DNA of 26,247 nt from Sabulitectum sp964386635 (GTDB lineage: Bacteria; Fermentibacterota; Fermentibacteria; Fermentibacterales; JCC-6). Every line of letters begins with the position of its first letter. Positions within the stretch are counted from its first letter, which is position 1. Of the stretch, positions 22,909 through 26,247 are shown one piece after another. Made by a program: the position numbers and the translations under genes. The stretch covers positions 1 through 26,247 of the forward strand of contig CAYLRO010000037.1 of assembly GCA_964386635.1 (NCBI GenBank), read 5' to 3'. Under the pieces are notes generated by a model. That model searched no databases. It had not been told where the DNA came from and saw nothing but the letters and a program-made list of their open reading frames with translations.

Positions 22909-25101
22909 CTATCGAATAACGGTAATGCTCCTGAGAGCGTCAACACCGTTTCCACGGATCTTCACGAAGTAAAGACCGCTGGACAGAGCATCTGTGTTCA
23001 GCTCCAGAGAGTGAGTGCCCTGCTCCATAAACTGGTTGAATGGTATCTGAACCAGTCTTCCCTGAACATCATACAACTGTACTGAAGCAACCCCTGATGA
23101 GACGGTGCTGAACTGCAGTGACGCAGCTCCCGCACAGGGATTGGGTCCCAGAACAACTGATCCGTCAGCAAGATCATCGCCCTCAACTCCAGTTCCGTCA
23201 TGAGTCCAGAGAGTAATCTCCGCATTGGCAAAGGTTTCCACACCGTGATGTCTGTCGCCGCTGAAAACCACATACCAGTCGTCGGTGTGAGGAGCATAAA
23301 ACCACACATCTCCTGCACTCTCCCCTTCAATGAGCTCATAGCACTGGAACGGGTTACCTGCCTGATAAAGATCCCAGTTGGCGGAATCAACAATGAAGAA
23401 GTCTGCAGTGCCGCCGTCCATAGGTTCGGCATACTCCGACCGGGTGGAAGCGTAGTAATCCCTGCCGTTCATGTAATCATCCGGAAGGTTGAAATCAACA
23501 TGGATCAGATATTTTGTCCAGCTGCCCTCGGAGAGTACAGTTGCATCCAGCTCAGGCATAAGCAGAGGAGGACTCCACTGGAATGTGTAGTTCTGCCCGG
23601 GAATGCTGCTGGTTATTACTTCCTCATATCCTCCGTTGCCGAAGTTGCCCATGGCGGTTGATATGCTCATATAGTAGTTCTGATTGTCTCCAAGCAGGAA
23701 TGTGATTTCCCCGTTCCTGTCTGTCTGCCCCCAGGTGCCTCTGGTAAGGGTTGATCCCTGCCATACTTCACTGGCGATCTGTACCGTGGCGTTGTCTACA
23801 GGTACATCAGCTGAATCCGTTACAGTAACAGTGAATGTGCAGTACTGTGAGAAGTAATCCACAACATCCCAGGTAAAGCCGTCATTGCGCCAGCTCCATA
23901 CACAGCTGATATCTTTTGAACCGCCATAGTCCTTATCGTAACCTACATTATGGTTGTTCACTGTATCCACATACCAGCCTCGCCACTCTCCATCCCACCA
24001 GATCTCGCACCAGACGTGATCTTCATTTATGTCCATTGTGCAACAGACAGGAATGAGAGCAACTCTTGCCGAGGCACACAGCAGATCCTGAGTTTCTCCG
24101 CAGTTCCCGTTGTGTTCGTGGGCAATGACATTGGGCTGAATTGGTCTGTTTCCAGAAGCCGGGTCAGGCATCACTGCCCTGTTCCACTTGCTGATGATGT
24201 CCACAGCGTGAAGACTGTCAGAAAACTCAGGCGTGGTTGACCAGCCATAGTTCTTGGTCTGTTCATCCCAGAAAACCAGCACATTTGAATTCAGCACCTG
24301 ATTGAAAACAGGATACCCGGTGTCATCCATGTCCCACAGGTAAGTTCTCCAGAACTCATCGTAAACAGAGGAGTCGTTCAGCGGTCTCTCATCAGATACC
24401 TTGGGCATAACAATAAACTGATAGTAGATCTCCCTGGGTATCTCAACCCAGACGGTATCGCTTCCCTGAATGGTGTAATATTCTGTAGTGCTGTAGTAAT
24501 CATCCCCCGGGTAGTCATTCACATTGACATAGCTCAAAAACGGATCCTGCGCATAGATTGCTTCTGCATTCTCTACAAGAAGCTCCTCATCCCAGCTGGG
24601 ATTGGCCAGAATGGTCCAGGAAAGGTATGCAACTGTAAATGCCACTTCATCAAAGTATTCCTCTCCCTGATGAGCCAGAAGCAGCGCTCCGTACCGGTCC
24701 TGATTGGCCTCTGTAAGAATTCCCATCTTCCAGATCAGGTGCTCCTGCAGCCAGAGTGGAGCAAGATCAACAGCCTGCTGGGCCTGAGTTGTGAGTTCAA
24801 TGTCAGGATTCAGCATAATTGTCTCGTTAACAAGATCGACGCACGCAGCATAAACACCATCTTTGTCAGTAACCACAAAACTGCAGGAAACAGCGGAGAG
24901 TGAGTCATACTCTGATGGCGGCTCGAATACAGAGACAGGCTCCGGCAAACGCTCCGGCAGAAAACTGAACAGTAAACCGGTGCCAACCAGATGAGTTGAA
25001 CTGCCTGTACACACCACTGGTTCAATCGGGTTTGTTACTCCTCCTGTACCACTGAAAGCCACAGCAGCACACAAAAGACATAAGATGAGGAAACACTTCA
25101 T
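22909..25101 (-). CDS. Secreted transglutaminase-like protein with type IX sorting domain
   Basis: 730 residues from the ATG at 25101 (GGAGGGTG upstream), where a signal peptide MKCFLILCLLCAAVAFSG begins. A helical N-terminal region (about 100-310) leads to a transglutaminase-like core. The triad fits C334 (GNCGETQDLLCASARVALIP), H362 (INEDHVWCEIWWDGEW) and D379 (GWYVDT). An Ig-like or carboxypeptidase-regulatory segment follows (about 422-480, VPVDNATVQIA, TDRNGEITFLLGDNQNYYMS), then a further beta region (515-640). The last 84 residues form a Por/T9SS type A sorting domain: LGPNPCAGAASLQF, VQLYDVQGRLV, LSSGLYFVKIRG. It probably acts outside the cell as a protease, cross-linking enzyme or cell-surface amidase. 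It is monocistronic, with its own promoter and terminator. Confidence 0.85.
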   Translation of the reverse strand: MKCFLILCLLCAAVAFSGTGGVTNPIEPVVCTGSSTHLVGTGLLFSFLPERLPEPVSVFEPPSEYDSLSAVSCSFVVTDKDGVYAACVDLVNETIMLNPDIELTTQAQQAVDLAPLWLQEHLIWKMGILTEANQDRYGALLLAHQGEEYFDEVAFTVAYLSWTILANPSWDEELLVENAEAIYAQDPFLSYVNVNDYPGDDYYSTTEYYTIQGSDTVWVEIPREIYYQFIVMPKVSDERPLNDSSVYDEFWRTYLWDMDDTGYPVFNQVLNSNVLVFWDEQTKNYGWSTTPEFSDSLHAVDIISKWNRAVMPDPASGNRPIQPNVIAHEHNGNCGETQDLLCASARVALIPVCCTMDINEDHVWCEIWWDGEWRGWYVDTVNNHNVGYDKDYGGSKDISCVWSWRNDGFTWDVVDYFSQYCTFTVTVTDSADVPVDNATVQIASEVWQGSTLTRGTWGQTDRNGEITFLLGDNQNYYMSISTAMGNFGNGGYEEVITSSIPGQNYTFQWSPPLLMPELDATVLSEGSWTKYLIHVDFNLPDDYMNGRDYYASTRSEYAEPMDGGTADFFIVDSANWDLYQAGNPFQCYELIEGESAGDVWFYAPHTDDWYVVFSGDRHHGVETFANAEITLWTHDGTGVEGDDLADGSVVLGPNPCAGAASLQFSTVSSGVASVQLYDVQGRLVQIPFNQFMEQGTHSLELNTDALSSGLYFVKIRGNGVDALRSITVIR

Positions 25102-25139
25102 CACACCCTCCATGTTGTTAAAAATTTGTCTACTGAGCG

Positions 25140-25168
25140 AAGATACATTTCTGGAAACTGCAGTGCAA
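25140..25168 (-). promoter_or_regulatory. Sigma70-type promoter of the transglutaminase-like gene
   Basis: On the minus strand TTGCAC (25163-25168), a 17-base spacer and TATCTT (25140-25145) predict a start near 25133 and a leader of about 32 bases. The -10 box is the same as that of the RHH-like gene. Confidence 0.5.
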
Positions 25169-25251
25169 CAGACAACTTTCATGGCCGACTTGAGGTTAAG
25201 GAAAAAAGATAACGCTCTCCGGCTCTTCCATTATTATGAAAAACCGGAGGT

Positions 25252-25278
25252 AGTACATGTCTTCTTCAAGACAGTACT
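25252..25278. terminator. Strong hairpin in the gap right of the transglutaminase gene
   Basis: AGTACATGTCTT (25252-25263) pairs with AAGACAGTACT (25268-25278) except for one bulged A, with a CTTC loop. On the plus strand a T-rich run follows (25279-25297). On the minus strand it lies 10 bases after the stop of the A+T-rich gene and a TTTTT run comes 8 bases beyond it. It may end that gene's transcript. Confidence 0.45.
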
Positions 25279-25287
25279 ATTAGTTAT

Positions 25288-25905
25288 TTATTTTAATATA
25301 TATTTGAATTTCAGCTCAGCATCTATTATTTTTCTATATATTTTCAGTGTTCGCCTGATTTCAAACAACTCATAAATAAAATCGGAAAACACAGGCCACA
25401 TCAGTACCCATGCAGCTATCACAAAACTTTGCACAAAAAGAACATACAAAAAAGAATCTTCTATAATAATATTATTTAAAATATATGATATAAAAAAACT
25501 TACTATTGCTAATATTACATGCAGTACTATTTTCATAAGTACTTGCTTTCTTTTCTTATCTATTTTATTTCCTTCATACTCAAAATAACTATCAATCCCT
25601 TTGTTTACTTTCTCTTCCAGCTCTGCAGACTTCTTTTCAGCATGTAAATTCAAGCAGACGAAGTAATCTCGGCGGTACAAATCAGAAGCAGACTCAAACA
25701 GGTATTCAGCAAGATCGCGATTTAAATCCCGCTTATGAAAAGATGATGCTCTATCATACTTATTAAATAAATCTCGAAATGTGTTTGTTGATATTCGTAT
25801 TATGTAACGGCCGTTCTCTCTCTCATATCTTTTCAGTATTCTTTTTTCAGACTTCATTTTGAATCTCTCTCTATTAGTCAGCTGTATTTTTATATCAAAT
25901 GACAT
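25288..25905 (-). CDS. A+T-rich two-helix membrane protein of unknown family
   Basis: 205 residues from the ATG at 25905, whose GGAGA sits too close for a good ribosome site; an ATG at 25857 (MKSEKRILKRY) with AGAGAGA upstream may be the real start. The first 120 residues are charged and helical (FHKRDLNRDLAEYLFESASD, LHAEKKSAELEEKVNKGI). Two membrane helices follow (about 122-145 and 152-175) and then a basic helical tail (IRRTLKIYRKIIDAELKFK). Codon use is dominated by A/T third positions and AGA, unlike every other gene here, which points to acquisition by transfer. No family is recognised. The layout (soluble helical N-terminus, paired membrane helices) is shared by several small accessory or defence-linked effectors, but nothing in the sequence proves such a role. 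Confidence 0.7.
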   Translation of the reverse strand: MSFDIKIQLTNRERFKMKSEKRILKRYERENGRYIIRISTNTFRDLFNKYDRASSFHKRDLNRDLAEYLFESASDLYRRDYFVCLNLHAEKKSAELEEKVNKGIDSYFEYEGNKIDKKRKQVLMKIVLHVILAIVSFFISYILNNIIIEDSFLYVLFVQSFVIAAWVLMWPVFSDFIYELFEIRRTLKIYRKIIDAELKFKYILK

Positions 25906-26247
25906 TCTCCGTATGATGCTTCAGATCAGGCTCACCTTCAGCGGTCACCTGAAATGATTGCCGGGTTATCCATTCTGTTTTACCTGTCCGGTAATTCATC
26001 GGCATCAGATTTCACTGTCATACTCTATATCCCATTTTCAGATTTCTATCATAACAGCTGTTGCCAACCACTGGAGAGATGGCAGGTTGCAGATTAATCC
26101 AGCGCAGTTTCGAAAAGCTTGATGAACTGGTATTGAAAACATTTTGGGTATTGACCGATGTCATCAGAATCCTGCGAAACCCATGACTTACAAAACAGGA
26201 TATAGTTTTTTCTCAATCAATGATCGTGCAATCAGTTTGAAGCTGCA
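25906..26247. other. About 340 bases without a confident gene
   Basis: Composition returns toward that of the rest of the window. A 35-codon frame (26079-26186, plus) has its GGAG directly against the ATG. A frame opening at 26183 (MTYKTGYSFFSINDRAIS) runs off the window end without a stop but lacks a ribosome site. On the minus strand the last 60 bases end a frame with TAA (CSFKLIARSLIEKKLYPVL), possibly the tail of a gene outside the window. None is strong enough to call. Confidence 0.4.

Noticed and set aside
25217..25249. CTCCGG/CCGGAG inverted repeat
   Set aside because: Six base pairs with a 21-base loop; could be part of a terminator or chance.
26079..26186. 35-codon frame MAGCRLIQRS...
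   Set aside because: The ribosome site is directly against the ATG and there is no recognisable motif; not distinguishable from chance.
1..26247. CRISPR array, insertion sequence, prophage or integrase
   Set aside because: No spaced repeats, terminal inverted repeats or transposase/integrase motifs were seen on either strand.

Overview
The window looks like the chromosome of a Gram-negative, probably FCB-group or related candidate-phylum bacterium. Four things point there: a type IV pilus secretin, several lipoproteins, an outer-membrane-barrel-like protein, and a secreted protein with a C-terminal type IX (Por) sorting domain. Base composition is moderate except for one A+T-rich gene near the right end. 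The organism cannot be named from this sequence. No insertion sequence, prophage or CRISPR array is visible.

Layout. (1) 1-1625, plus strand: the end of an unknown gene, a left-handed-beta-helix protein related to sugar nucleotidyltransferases, and a GmhA-type SIS isomerase, tightly coupled and probably feeding heptose or another surface sugar. (2) 10194-1627, minus strand: a long run that starts with type IV pilus assembly genes (a fused pilM-pilN, an extra lipoprotein, pilO, a pilP with a large added domain, pilQ) and continues into rsmD, coaD, a class I aminotransferase and an MJ0042-type zinc-ribbon protein. A possible 13-codon leader ORF with a very strong ribosome site overlaps the start of pilMN. 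A small ribbon-helix-helix-like gene diverges from it behind its own promoter. (3) 10712-11965, minus: glgC. (4) 12131-14193, plus: a DUF2089 zinc-ribbon/HTH protein, a small membrane protein, a SHOCT-like/YvlB-related protein and a YchF-like protein with a damaged G domain. (5) 18411-14177, minus: tRNA-Thr(CGT), a hexosephosphate mutase (GlmM role), glmS and a YihY/BrkB membrane protein; mutase and GlmS together make the UDP-GlcNAc precursor for wall and envelope. (6) 20772-18437, minus: an isopropylmalate-isomerase-type large and small subunit pair, then a barrel-like envelope protein. (7) 20912-22801, plus: a GlcD-type FAD oxidase and a short IMPACT/YigZ-like protein. (8) 25101-22909, minus: a secreted transglutaminase-like protein. 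(9) 25905-25288, minus: an A+T-rich two-helix membrane protein of unknown family, then a stretch without a confident gene.

The most unusual material is the rebuilt PilMNOP alignment complex (fusion, inserted lipoprotein, propeller-like PilP extension, possible coupled leader ORF). Next is the DUF2089/SHOCT module, whose proteins share short motifs, together with the neighbouring degenerate YchF.
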